Position numbers and translations under genes: made by a program. From CAZJAD01 sp964543855 (GTDB lineage: Bacteria > Electryoneota > RPQS01 > DYHQ01), in the NCBI GenBank assembly GCA_964543855.1, contig CAZJAD010000017.1, forward strand, positions 1-29,155: a DNA stretch of 29,155 bases, written 5' to 3'. Positions 1 to 8,964 of this stretch are shown piece after piece (within the stretch, counting starts at the first letter, position 1; each line of letters opens with the position of its first letter). Under the pieces are notes generated by a model. That model worked only from the letters and a program-made list of their open reading frames with translations, was not told the DNA's origin and did no database searches.

Positions 1-1078
1 AGACCGCGACAAGCCGCCGGCGGGGGTACCGTTCTCGGACGGCCTCGATGGCGGAGGCGACGGCAGTCGGGTGATGGGCAAAATCATCAATCACCGCGAG
101 CGCATCCGTCTCAAGAAGCCGTTCCAGACGGCGTCGCACGCCGCTGAAGCCATCGATTGCCTCGGCGACCATCTTCTGGGCATAGCCGGACTCAATCACG
201 GTTGCCAGGGCCATGAGGCCATTTAACCGATTGTGTTTCCCGAACATAGACCAATCCGCTTCACCCTCCCCCCTGCCCGGCGCGTGCCAGCAGAGACGAT
301 GCGTGTCCGACAGCAGTCGCCAGTCGTTACTCTCGGTCTCTCCGACCCATACGACGCGGCACGGCGCACCTGCCGCGATCTCTCGTGTGGCCGGATCATC
401 GCCACAGGCTATGACCAGACCGTCGGCCGGCAGAAGCCGGAGCAGAAGCCGGAAAGCCTGTTTGACATCATCGAGGGACGGAAAAATATCAGCGTGGTCA
501 TACTCAATCCGACCTAATGTAAGAACATGAGGGAAATAGTGAAGGAACTTGGATCGCTTGTCGAAGAAGGCTGAATCATACTCATCGCCCTCCAGGACAA
601 TCCATTTGCCGCGGCCTCTGTGCCCACCGAACTGGAAATCCCGAGGCTGACCACCGACAAGGAAGCTCGGGGATTCGCCGAGTCTCTCCAGAATGTACGC
701 GATGCAGGCAGCGGTCGTTGTCTTGCCATGGGTTCCCGCGACGACAATTCGCTTTTTTCCCGGGAGCACGAAATGGCGCAGGAATTCCGGGAAAGAGAAG
801 ACCAAGCAGTCGCGAGCCAGCGCCGCTTCGACTTCGACATGGCCACGAGACAGGGCATTGCCGACCACGATGGGCCACCCTTCCGGCAAGTTCTCGGCGC
901 GATAGGGCGTGTGGCAGGTGACGGGCAGTCTCTCGAGCAGCTCGGATGCGGGCGGGTACATGGTGTCGTCCGATCCTGCGACCTGCCACCCGTCTTCCGA
1001 GAGCAGCGCAGCGACATTCACCATGCCGATTCCCCCGATGCCCATCAAGTAGACCCGACGCGTATCCTGCGATTCCAT
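1..1078 (-). CDS. mpl: UDP-N-acetylmuramate:L-Ala-gamma-D-Glu-meso-DAP ligase (Mpl), 3' end cut by window edge
   Basis: This is a Mur-ligase family enzyme. Mpl joins the recycled tripeptide L-Ala-gamma-D-Glu-meso-diaminopimelate to UDP-MurNAc in cytoplasmic peptidoglycan recycling. I translated 359 residues by hand from ATG at 1078; the frame stays open to the window edge, and the full protein would be about 450-460 aa. Visible motifs are a Rossmann GIGGIGM loop (residues 13-19), YPPASELLE (41-49), the ATP loop GTHGKTTT (115-122), GDEYDSAFFDKRSKF (164-178), EYDHADIF (192-199), GKHNRLNG (280-287) and DDFAHHPTA (331-339). The DEYDxAFFDKRSKF and YPPxSxLLE blocks are typical of Mpl rather than MurC. 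The GIGGIGM loop resembles MurC, whereas E. coli Mpl has GICGTFM. MurC is the main alternative. A strong promoter lies just upstream, so it is probably transcribed on its own. Confidence 0.86.
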   Translation of the reverse strand, partial: MESQDTRRVYLMGIGGIGMVNVAALLSEDGWQVAGSDDTMYPPASELLERLPVTCHTPYRAENLPEGWPIVVGNALSRGHVEVEAALARDCLVFSFPEFLRHFVLPGKKRIVVAGTHGKTTTAACIAYILERLGESPSFLVGGQPRDFQFGGHRGRGKWIVLEGDEYDSAFFDKRSKFLHYFPHVLTLGRIEYDHADIFPSLDDVKQAFRLLLRLLPADGLVIACGDDPATREIAAGAPCRVVWVGETESNDWRLLSDTHRLCWHAPGRGEGEADWSMFGKHNRLNGLMALATVIESGYAQKMVAEAIDGFSGVRRRLERLLETDALAVIDDFAHHPTAVASAIEAVRERYPRRRLVAV

Positions 1079-1101
1079 TAGTGACTTCAAGTTGTGAAGA
1101 T

Positions 1102-1130
1102 AATATACTTATCGCTGCATTGTTTGTCAA
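1102..1130 (-). promoter_or_regulatory. Sigma-70-type promoter for mpl
   Basis: Read on the minus strand, the 90-base gap between the DUF2723 gene and mpl holds TTGACA (1130-1125), a 17-base spacer and TATATT (1107-1102). This is a perfect -35 hexamer, optimal spacing and a near-consensus -10. Transcription would start near 1095, about 17 bases before the mpl ATG, so the leader would be short. The call is by sequence only. Confidence 0.75.
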
Positions 1131-1168
1131 GCAAAGCGGCCCCGTCGCTCGCATCTCGTTTGTGCTGA

Positions 1169-2947
1169 TTACCGAAGAATGGAATCGAGCAGACGAAGCT
1201 GCAGCGCAACTCTGTCGGGGTCGCCTGAGATCCTCTGGGTCACATGGCGCTGATACAGGATCTCACGAACTGCCGTCAGCAAGTATTTCTCCCGGTCGTT
1301 GAACTGCGTTCGACCGCCACAGATCTTCTCAACATCGAGTAGTTCCTCCTCGCTCCGCTGCATTCCAAGTCGATAGAAGAACGCGCCGGGTGTCGCTGGG
1401 AGACGAGCCCCAATTCCGGGATGACCGGCCTCACGCGCGAAACGCAGGTAAACCGGACGGCGGCTGAGGTTCTTTGATATGATAGAGTCGTGAAGAGCGA
1501 CAAAAGCTTGCTCGATGGCGGCACCATTGAAGGGTTTGCCGGCGTCGAAAGGCACGAGCTCCTTCAGAAACCGATCGCGTTCTCGCTCGCAGCCCGCGGT
1601 AACTTCCGGGTGATGGCGAAAGAGCTGCTCGACATACCAGCGTCTTCGCATGAGATGGATGTCTATGAGGACGACATCGGTCCGATAGCGCTCGACCTCC
1701 TGCAGATAGATGGCAGGGCTTTGCACATCCCAGAGGGCATGCAGAGCAACTGCGTTGGGTGGCAAAGTGCGGAGAACCTCAGATACCAGTGAGACAGCAA
1801 AGCGGTCCGTCGAGCGATCAGTCTGCGCACGATGAGTAATGGCGCCCAATGCCGCTGGAACAATGAGCAGCACACAGAGCGCGATTCTTACCGCCACGCT
1901 TTTTGCCCTCACGAAATGCCAGAGCAGAGCCGCACCGCCCGCCCCTATCAAGCATAGTGCAGCATGAGCAGGCAAGAAGTAGGGAGCGATGTCAGGAATA
2001 TCGTAATTGACATTGTAGAGTATCGCCACGAGCCATACGAGAATCAGGGCGGCCAGCAGGCGTGGAGCGCGTCCTGCCAATCCGATGACACCCAGAACCG
2101 CAAGTGCGATTCCTCCCCACCCCATATCCTCCGGCAGCCCCGAGAAGTAATCGCCGATCCTCCCGATCATCCCCTCCTGGAACATCCACACCTGATACTG
2201 CCAGCCCGTCAGGTGTCGCCATAGAAGATTAAGCGTTTCGGGGTTTCCCCAATCCAAAGGTGGATTCAAGTGCGATCGTATGGGCAAGTAGAGGATGATT
2301 GTAGCGCCGAGAATGCCCACGGAGACAGTCGCAAGAAGAGGCCGCAGAGCTTCTCTGGTCAGCCCGAAATTGCGCCACAGAGCTACCAGCCCCAGCGGAG
2401 AAGTCCAAAGAACCGTCAGATGATTCCCCAAGGCCAGTCCGAAGATGAATCCATAAGCCAGCCACAGCCGCGTATTGGGTTTGTCCTCGAGTAGGAGCCG
2501 GACTCCTATGGCATAAAGAACCGACACGAGGAGCAGCGTCAATGGGTAGACTTCGGCGTACGCCGCTGTTTGCCATGGCGTCAACGAGAAAGCGAATGCA
2601 AGCACGGCGGCACCGGCCAGAAGAGCCGACTGCAGAACCGAGAACCGGAAGCACTTCCGAAGAATCTCGGCTGCTGTCCAGAGCAGGAACCCACACGCAA
2701 TTGCCATGCAGAGACTTGAGAAGATCACCATCCTTCGAGCGACATCACCAAAGGGCATAAGCGAGAAGAGACGACCGATAAGCGTGTAGAGAGGATACCC
2801 GGTGGGATGCGCAATGCCGAGCGAATGGGTGACGGCGGTCAATTCTCCGGAATCGATGAGACCCAGGCCCGGTGCCGATGTAAAAAGATAGGCGAGAAAA
2901 ACGAGAAAACTGATGAGAACGAGAGTAATCGTGCCGATCTTAAGCAT
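1169..2947 (-). CDS. DUF2723 family polytopic membrane protein, putative GT-C glycosyltransferase
   Basis: This is an integral membrane protein of 592 aa with many hydrophobic segments. Near the N-terminus it carries the DUF2723 signature: DSGEL (32-36) in the first extracytoplasmic loop, then GIAHPTGYPLYTLIGRLF (44-61). The eukaryotic relative TMEM260 is reported to be a protein O-mannosyltransferase, so a lipid-linked-sugar-dependent GT-C activity is plausible; the bacterial acceptor is unknown. The C-terminal third is soluble and probably periplasmic. I prefer ATG 2947 because GAGG lies 6 bases upstream and the hydrophobic segment begins at once. An in-frame start at 3064 would add 39 polar residues and overlap addB by 29 bases. 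It is the last gene of the maeB-addB unit. Confidence 0.8.
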   Translation of the reverse strand: MLKIGTITLVLISFLVFLAYLFTSAPGLGLIDSGELTAVTHSLGIAHPTGYPLYTLIGRLFSLMPFGDVARRMVIFSSLCMAIACGFLLWTAAEILRKCFRFSVLQSALLAGAAVLAFAFSLTPWQTAAYAEVYPLTLLLVSVLYAIGVRLLLEDKPNTRLWLAYGFIFGLALGNHLTVLWTSPLGLVALWRNFGLTREALRPLLATVSVGILGATIILYLPIRSHLNPPLDWGNPETLNLLWRHLTGWQYQVWMFQEGMIGRIGDYFSGLPEDMGWGGIALAVLGVIGLAGRAPRLLAALILVWLVAILYNVNYDIPDIAPYFLPAHAALCLIGAGGAALLWHFVRAKSVAVRIALCVLLIVPAALGAITHRAQTDRSTDRFAVSLVSEVLRTLPPNAVALHALWDVQSPAIYLQEVERYRTDVVLIDIHLMRRRWYVEQLFRHHPEVTAGCERERDRFLKELVPFDAGKPFNGAAIEQAFVALHDSIISKNLSRRPVYLRFAREAGHPGIGARLPATPGAFFYRLGMQRSEEELLDVEKICGGRTQFNDREKYLLTAVREILYQRHVTQRISGDPDRVALQLRLLDSILR

Positions 2948-3035
2948 TCCGAACCTCTCGTTTCCAGTCTGTGCAGACAAGTTCCTTTGGAGATTTCTCA
3001 TATTACTCGGGCGGGAGATGCGAACGACATCAGGC

Positions 3036-5696
3036 TCAGGTGTCGTTTTCTGCCGCGCTTTCATCGCTCATTTGTGCAACGGGACAGATATGGATGAAGG
3101 GACAGCCATAAGAGAATCTCTCACAAGGCGGTTTCTCACCGCGGCCAAACTGCTGGTCGTCGCTGAAGATTGACTTCGCTACCTCCACGACGCGTCCCCA
3201 GACTTCGCCGATTTCTGCAGAGGTCAGAAAGTCGTGCTGCGCCTTTCCCTCGGATTCTGCCGATGATTCAGTTGCGATTCGGACCGTAGCGCGTTTCGGC
3301 TCATCACCGCTTCTCAGGCCAAAGAAAATGATAGAAGCCTTGGTGACGGGTCGTCCTCGGAGCGTTTCAGCTGCCTTGATGTAGATTGGGAGTTGAATCC
3401 ACTCTGCGGCCTTCAGAAATTCGCTCTTGAGTCTTTTTGCGCCAAATGATTTGGCTGATTTGTAATCGATTACTTCCGAGCCGTCTGTTGTGAGGTCGAT
3501 GCGGTCGATGCGACCTTTGAGCACAAGATCATCTGCCACCGGCAAGTGAAACACCTTCTCAACATTTTCGATCTTTCCCTTCCACACATCACGAGACTCG
3601 AAGAAATCATCCAGCACTCTGGTGAGGAACTGCTCGATAGCCGATCGCGATCCCTCGGGAACATCGCGGAACTGGTCGCTCTTGTCGCAAAGGTCGTGAA
3701 TCCATTTGGCCAGACCTTCTCCGGTCGGCGGCTCCGTTTCAACGTCCGGTGCCAGCAGGTGTGCCACGGCCTCGTGCAGAAGTGAACCGACGATCAACGC
3801 AGGGCTGCGTTCCGGCACCTCGAGTTCCAAGACCTGCTCATAGAAAAATCGTCGCGGGCATGTGATGAATCCGGCCAGAGCCGTTGCGGACAGAGGAAAG
3901 TGCAGCAAATGTCGCTTGGGGAAATCAGGTGTGTATGTTTCAGCAGGCGACACGCGTTTCCACAGAGACACCGGATAGATCGAATCAACGACCCGAATGG
4001 AAGCGTGGGTTGGGTCCTTCTGTGCACGAGCGATAGCCGCCAGCGAGCGAAAGAACGGGCTTTCCGCAGTCGGCTGCTCGTTGGCAGACCGGGTTGCGTA
4101 CGAGATTAGAACATTCTGCCTCGAACGCGTGAGAATATCCAGGAACCGGCGCTGTGAATCGTGAACACATGACGACATCGGGCGGGTTAGTTCCAGCTTC
4201 ACAGGATACCCGGATGCGGCCAACTTGCGCTGCAGCTCTTCGGCCGCCTCACGGGAAAACACGGGGCTCCGAGGTAGTCTGTCCGGCACCGCCTCTCGCG
4301 CCAGACCCGCCATCCAGACATGCGCGCCGACGGCCAGGTCCGGTCGATCGAAGGTCGCAACCTCGATTCCGTGGGGCAACCGGAGATTCGACGGGAATTC
4401 AACCTTGAGCAGCCCCCTGTCAAGAGCCTCTCGAAACAGTGGTGGCGGGGAGCTCACATCGAAAGCGACCGTCCCTTCACACGCCCTCTCGAATTCCTTG
4501 GCAAATCGCCCGAAGAGAGAGGATAGCCAGAGTCTCGCCGGTAGAGATCTGCCGTCATGCTGTTCTGAATAATCGAAATTGGAGGACGGAGTGAACTCCG
4601 TTAGCGAGGGGAACCATTCACTCCGAAGACTACCCTGAAAAGAGAGTTCCATTTCCAGCCAGGCCGCGGCCTCGAGGAGCAGTTCAGTCTGACTCGCGGG
4701 CTGGGCCAGGAAGATGACAACACGACCCAAGCTGGAGCGCTCTCGAGCCCACAGGAGTCCCTGGAGCAGTTCCTCCAAAGGCGAGGCAGCCTGCAAAAGA
4801 GTGCATGTAGTGTTGCCACGCTCCAGATTATCTTGCAGGAAGGGCTTGAGCCTCTCCGCGAATGTTCGAGGTTGCAGATTAGTATCACCAAGGGTCTGAT
4901 TGTTCGCAAGGTCTCTGACTGATGCCAGGCTTGTGCCATCGACTTCCTCGAAGAGCTTCCCTTCCGGTAACATCGCCAGCGCGAATGTCGCTTGCTGGGA
5001 AAGCCGGGCTACGATCGGCCAAGTTGCCGCGTTGAGTTCATGGGTATCATCAACCAATAAATGCGACGGCAGAAAAGCATCGTCACCTGTCTCATTGGCA
5101 AAGAGATGCGCAAGTCCGGCCAAGTCTGAGAGGCGGTTCTTTTCCAAATAAGAACAGAACTCTTCATAGACCGAGACGAGTTCCCTCCATTGGTTGGCGG
5201 GACATTCCGCAAGCGAGATTTCGCTCAGCAGAGCCGGTTCGAGGTGCCATTTTCTCCAATCAGCGAAGAGGGAAAGGTAATACCTGGCAAGGATTCTCTC
5301 ACGGTCGGCCAGTCGGTTTTTCAACCAGTTGTACAGTCGCCATTGGGACGCCAATCGTAATGGATAAGCTGGATGTCCCTTGCGTGCCAGGACTTCTCGA
5401 ACATAGTCCGCCAGAAATCCTCCAACACTCTGAATTCGGCTTCCCCATATCCCGCGAAGATTTTTCAGAATCGTCCAAGATAGAACGCGCGCCCTCGGTT
5501 CATCCACGGTAAGCAAGAGAATCTTGCTGAGAGGGACGCCGGCCTTGGCAAGCTGGATGTACCGATTGCAAACCCACGCGCTCTTCCCGCTGCCTCTGTC
5601 TCCGGTCAACCAGATATTCTGATGTGTGGTGTTGTCCATTGTCACTTGGAATTGAGTAACGAAGCGGCCCGCACCGTTGGTGGCGCGGGCCTGCAT
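3036..5696 (-). CDS. addB: AddB-like helicase/exonuclease subunit with PD-(D/E)XK nuclease
   Basis: This 886-aa protein resembles the AddB subunit of the AddAB DNA end-processing complex, which resects double-strand breaks for RecA. It has an N-terminal Walker A GDRGSGKS (32-39) and a degenerate UvrD-like body. The C-terminal RecB-family nuclease shows GSLLHEAV (637-644), GRIDRID (728-734), VIDYKS (742-747) and QLPIY (768-772). Four cysteines could bind the AddB-type [4Fe-4S] cluster: C613 in TCPRRFF, then C858, C865 and C871. The spacing C-x6-C-x5-C differs from the Bacillus-type C-x2-C-x5-C. It is shorter than Bacillus AddB (about 1160 aa). ATG 5696 has AAGGGG upstream and lies 28 bases after maeB; ATG 5639 is the weaker alternative. 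Its AddA partner is at 14941-17766, not adjacent. Confidence 0.82.
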   Translation of the reverse strand: MQARATNGAGRFVTQFQVTMDNTTHQNIWLTGDRGSGKSAWVCNRYIQLAKAGVPLSKILLLTVDEPRARVLSWTILKNLRGIWGSRIQSVGGFLADYVREVLARKGHPAYPLRLASQWRLYNWLKNRLADRERILARYYLSLFADWRKWHLEPALLSEISLAECPANQWRELVSVYEEFCSYLEKNRLSDLAGLAHLFANETGDDAFLPSHLLVDDTHELNAATWPIVARLSQQATFALAMLPEGKLFEEVDGTSLASVRDLANNQTLGDTNLQPRTFAERLKPFLQDNLERGNTTCTLLQAASPLEELLQGLLWARERSSLGRVVIFLAQPASQTELLLEAAAWLEMELSFQGSLRSEWFPSLTEFTPSSNFDYSEQHDGRSLPARLWLSSLFGRFAKEFERACEGTVAFDVSSPPPLFREALDRGLLKVEFPSNLRLPHGIEVATFDRPDLAVGAHVWMAGLAREAVPDRLPRSPVFSREAAEELQRKLAASGYPVKLELTRPMSSCVHDSQRRFLDILTRSRQNVLISYATRSANEQPTAESPFFRSLAAIARAQKDPTHASIRVVDSIYPVSLWKRVSPAETYTPDFPKRHLLHFPLSATALAGFITCPRRFFYEQVLELEVPERSPALIVGSLLHEAVAHLLAPDVETEPPTGEGLAKWIHDLCDKSDQFRDVPEGSRSAIEQFLTRVLDDFFESRDVWKGKIENVEKVFHLPVADDLVLKGRIDRIDLTTDGSEVIDYKSAKSFGAKRLKSEFLKAAEWIQLPIYIKAAETLRGRPVTKASIIFFGLRSGDEPKRATVRIATESSAESEGKAQHDFLTSAEIGEVWGRVVEVAKSIFSDDQQFGRGEKPPCERFSYGCPFIHICPVAQMSDESAAENDT

Positions 5697-5724
5697 TCTC
5701 TCATCCCCTTTTCACCAAACGATG

Positions 5725-7986
5725 CTACTGGGCATCCACAACAGCGATAGCCGCCATGTCGACGATTTCGCTCACTTCGGCACCGTATTGAAGGACATGG
5801 ATACATTTTTCGGTCCCAACCAGAATCGGGCCCACGGCGTCGGCGGGACCCACTCGCTGCAACAGCGTGTAGGCGATCGTGCCTGATGTGAGTTCTGGAA
5901 AGATGAGGATGTTCACGAGGCCCTTCCCGCTCAGATCCGAAAACGGATACCGTTCCTTCAATAGTTCGGGAACCACAGCGGTGTCCGCCTGCATCTCACC
6001 ATCGACACAAAGATCCGGATAACGCTCCTTAAGCAGTCGAACAGCCTGTTGGACTTTTTCTACCTGTGGGTGCTTAACGCTACCGAAATTCGAGAAAGAA
6101 AGCATGGCAATGCGAGGTTCAAAGTCCAACGCTCTCGCGACAGAAGCGGCACTCACAGCGATTTCCACAAGATCCTCAGCGGTCGGTTCAATGTTCACGG
6201 TTGTATCCGCCAAGAAGATGACTCGATCTCTGAAAATCATCATGTAGACACCCGAGACGATGCGCACTCCTTCTTGAGTTTTGATAATCTGGAGCGCGGG
6301 TCTCAAGGTATCGGGGTAATGCTGAGCCACTCCAGCCACGAGTGCATCTGCATCGCCCATGTATACCATCATAGGACCGAAGTAGTTGCGCTGGAGCAGG
6401 AGGTTCCGTGCGTCGCGAGGTATCAAACCTTTTCGCTTGCGCAATTTCCAGAATTCTTCCGTATAGGCAGCCAACTTCGGAAATTCCTCAGGGTCTACTA
6501 CGGTGGCTCCGTTCAATTCAAGGCTTAACTGCTGTGCGCGCTGCCGGATAACCTCGGGGCTCCCAAGAAGAATGGGCCGTCCAATCTCCTCATCAATGAT
6601 GATTTGCGCTGCACGGATGATCTTTTCATTTTCGCCTTCAGGGAAGACGATTCGTTTGGGATTCTTCTTGGCCTTGCTGATGATTTTCCGAACAACCTCT
6701 CGACCGGGAAAGAGCTTCGTTTCAAGCTGCTCAGTGTAGGCGCCCCAATCCGTGATCGGCTGCCGCGCAACCCCCGTCTCGACGGCCGCCCGCGCGACAG
6801 CGACAGCCTCCTTGAGAAGCACGCGTGGGTCGAACGGTTTTGGAATGATATAGTCCCGGCCGAATTGCAGTTTCTCGACTCCGTACGCACGACACACCAT
6901 GTCCGGGACATCCTCCATCGCGAGCTGAGACAGTGCGTGCGCGGCAGCGATTTTCATTTCCTCGTTGATTTGGCGGGCTTGCACATCCAATGCACCACGG
7001 AAAATGAATGGAAACCCAAGAACATTGTTCACCTGGTTCGGGTAATCACTTCGTCCAGTGGCCATGATGACATCATCGCGCGCGGCAATCGCCTCGGGAT
7101 AGGTGATTTCCGGGTCGGGATTTGCCATGGCAAATACGATGGGGGAGTCGGCCATCGAGCGCAGCATCTCCTTCGTCACGCAGTCCTTAACCGAGACACC
7201 GCAGAAGACATCGGCTCCTTTCATTGCGTCGGCGAGGGTCCGAGCATCCGTGTTTGCCGCGAAACGAGCTTTGTAGGGATTCATTCCATCGGTACGCCCT
7301 TCATAAATGACTCCCTTTGAATCGCAGAGGATCATATTCTCTTTGCGAGCACCCAACGCCAGATAGAAGGATGCACAGGCAATGCCTGCGGCACCGGCAC
7401 CGTTGAAAACAACCTTGACTTCATCAATCTTTTTGCCCGCGATCTTCAGGGCGTTCAGAAAACCTGCACCTGAGATAATGGCCGTGCCATGCTGGTCATC
7501 ATGAAAGACCGGGATGGAAAGCTCCTTAATGAGCGTTTCCTCAATGTAAAAGCACTCCGGCGCCTTGATGTCCTCCAAATTAATCCCTCCGAAGGTTGGC
7601 TCCAGGAGCTTGCAGGCTTGAATGATTTCATCTGGATCGCCGGTGTTGAGCTCTATATCGAAAACATCGACATCAGCAAAGCGTTTGAAGAGCACTCCCT
7701 TACCTTCCATGACTGGTTTTCCCGCCAAGGCGCCGATGTTGCCCAAACCGAGAACGGCAGTGCCGTTCGTCACGACGGCGACCAGGTTCCCTTTGGCGGT
7801 GTAGAGGTAGGCATCGTGCGGATTCTTAGCGATTTCGAGGCAAGGCTCGGCGACGCCTGGCGTGTATGCCAGAGACAAATCGCGCTGGGTCTTGCACGGT
7901 TTGGTTGAGATGACTTCGAGCTTGCCCCGGCGTTCCCGGCTGTGATATTCCAGGGCTTCATTGCGGCGAATGATTTTGCTTTCCAT
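5725..7986 (-). CDS. maeB: NADP-dependent malic enzyme, MaeB type (malic + phosphotransacetylase-like domains)
   Basis: It oxidatively decarboxylates malate to pyruvate, making NADPH. At 753 aa it has the usual length of the hybrid MaeB class. The malic domain shows LAYTPGVAEPC (39-49), VTNGTAVLGLG (72-82) and FHDDQHGTA (161-169). The dinucleotide fold shows FNGAGAAG (194-201). From about residue 427 to the end there is a phosphotransacetylase-like domain, starting around KRIVFPEGENEKIIRAA. In this class that domain is generally non-catalytic and mediates acetyl-CoA-responsive control. The gene has its own promoter overlapping the end of folD. AGGA lies about 14 bases from the ATG, which is loose. 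addB follows after 28 bases, probably co-transcribed. Confidence 0.96.
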   Translation of the reverse strand: MESKIIRRNEALEYHSRERRGKLEVISTKPCKTQRDLSLAYTPGVAEPCLEIAKNPHDAYLYTAKGNLVAVVTNGTAVLGLGNIGALAGKPVMEGKGVLFKRFADVDVFDIELNTGDPDEIIQACKLLEPTFGGINLEDIKAPECFYIEETLIKELSIPVFHDDQHGTAIISGAGFLNALKIAGKKIDEVKVVFNGAGAAGIACASFYLALGARKENMILCDSKGVIYEGRTDGMNPYKARFAANTDARTLADAMKGADVFCGVSVKDCVTKEMLRSMADSPIVFAMANPDPEITYPEAIAARDDVIMATGRSDYPNQVNNVLGFPFIFRGALDVQARQINEEMKIAAAHALSQLAMEDVPDMVCRAYGVEKLQFGRDYIIPKPFDPRVLLKEAVAVARAAVETGVARQPITDWGAYTEQLETKLFPGREVVRKIISKAKKNPKRIVFPEGENEKIIRAAQIIIDEEIGRPILLGSPEVIRQRAQQLSLELNGATVVDPEEFPKLAAYTEEFWKLRKRKGLIPRDARNLLLQRNYFGPMMVYMGDADALVAGVAQHYPDTLRPALQIIKTQEGVRIVSGVYMMIFRDRVIFLADTTVNIEPTAEDLVEIAVSAASVARALDFEPRIAMLSFSNFGSVKHPQVEKVQQAVRLLKERYPDLCVDGEMQADTAVVPELLKERYPFSDLSGKGLVNILIFPELTSGTIAYTLLQRVGPADAVGPILVGTEKCIHVLQYGAEVSEIVDMAAIAVVDAQ

Positions 7987-8064
7987 TGTCGGCTGCTTCT
8001 TCCTATGAATAGTGGTGGTTCGCGCTCGGAATCATAGACAGATTCGGAGTCGCTCGAAAGATAT

Positions 8065-8093
8065 AATATAGCCTCACACCCCCAGAAAATCAA
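8065..8093 (-). promoter_or_regulatory. Sigma-70-type promoter for maeB
   Basis: Minus strand: TTGATT (8093-8088), a 17-base spacer, then TATATT (8070-8065) followed by ATAT. The -35 overlaps the folD stop codon (TGA at 8092-8090). Transcription would start near 8058, giving a leader of about 70 bases before the maeB ATG at 7986. I see no stem-loop with a T-run between folD and maeB, so read-through from the upstream operon could add to expression. Confidence 0.7.
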
Positions 8094-8947
8094 GCGTCCG
8101 TTGCTGCCTGCAGAGTATTTCGCATCAACATCGCGATCGTCATCGGCCCGACCCCGCCCGGGACAGGAGTTATTGCGGATACCAGCGGAGCGACTGAGTC
8201 AAAATGAACATCTCCCGTCAGTGTTCCGTCTGATTTTCGATGAATCCCGACATCAATCACGACCGCGCCTTGCTTCACCATCTCCGCGGTAACGAATTCT
8301 GCTTGACCCATGGCCGAAACCAAGATATCGGCGCGTCGAGCGACTTGGGCCAAGTTTGGAGTCCGCGAATGGCAAACGGCCACTGTGGCGTCGCAGTCCG
8401 TGGCCTTCATGGAGAGAAGAAGGGCCAACGGTCTTCCCACCAAATTCGACCGGCCCAGGATAACCACTTCTTTTCCTGTTGGGGAGTTGTTCGTCCGTTT
8501 CAGGAGCTCCCACACGCCGTAAGGTGTGCAAGGAATGAAGCGCGGTCGACCTGCAGCCAGGAGACCGACATTCATCGGATGAAGGCCATCAACATCCTTC
8601 ACTGGGCTGACGCGCTCCAGAAACGATTCAGATCGCAAATGAGATGGCAACGGCAACTGCACCAGAATTCCATGGACCTCAGAAGCCCCATTCAAATCAT
8701 CAATGAGCTTCAAAACCTCTTTCTCGGAAACCGTATCGGCGAGCTTCATTGTCTCTGCGCGGATTCCCAACTGGCCAGCCGCCTTGGCCTTTCCTCTCAC
8801 ATAAACTTCCGAAGCCGGATCATTTCCGATGAGCACGACGACCAAATGAGGCACGATCCCGCGCTCGAGCTTGAGAGATTCAACGGCAGTCGCGACTTCG
8901 CTCTTGATATCCTTGGCAATCTTTCGGCCATCAATGATTTCAGGCAT
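8090..8947 (-). CDS. folD: Bifunctional methylene-THF dehydrogenase / methenyl-THF cyclohydrolase FolD
   Basis: FolD interconverts 5,10-methylene- and 10-formyl-tetrahydrofolate through methenyl-THF in the cytoplasm. The 285-aa product has the normal length. Visible motifs are SEVYVRGKAKA (46-56) with the catalytic Tyr49/Lys53 pair, GILVQLPLP (93-101), KDVDGLHPMN (117-126), PCTPYG, GRSNLVGRP in the NADP-binding fold, and TPVPGGVGPMT near the C-terminus. ATG 8947 is supported by AGAGGGA a few bases upstream and by the family N-terminus. A longer in-frame extension to 9115 would run back into the glycosyltransferase gene and is not used. It sits 17 bases after the GT2 gene as the last gene of its operon. 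Confidence 0.97.
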   Translation of the reverse strand: MPEIIDGRKIAKDIKSEVATAVESLKLERGIVPHLVVVLIGNDPASEVYVRGKAKAAGQLGIRAETMKLADTVSEKEVLKLIDDLNGASEVHGILVQLPLPSHLRSESFLERVSPVKDVDGLHPMNVGLLAAGRPRFIPCTPYGVWELLKRTNNSPTGKEVVILGRSNLVGRPLALLLSMKATDCDATVAVCHSRTPNLAQVARRADILVSAMGQAEFVTAEMVKQGAVVIDVGIHRKSDGTLTGDVHFDSVAPLVSAITPVPGGVGPMTIAMLMRNTLQAATDA

Positions 8948-8964
8948 CCATTCCCTCTTTGTGC

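Noticed and set aside
2948..3064. N-terminal extension of the DUF2723 protein to 3064
   Set aside because: The added residues are polar, overlap addB and have no ribosome binding site, whereas ATG 2947 has GAGG at good spacing and starts the first membrane segment.
6049..7320. Long plus-strand open frames antisense to maeB (6049-6528 and 6604-7320)
   Set aside because: They mirror a fully conserved malic enzyme gene, lack recognisable protein features and have no plausible ribosome binding sites.
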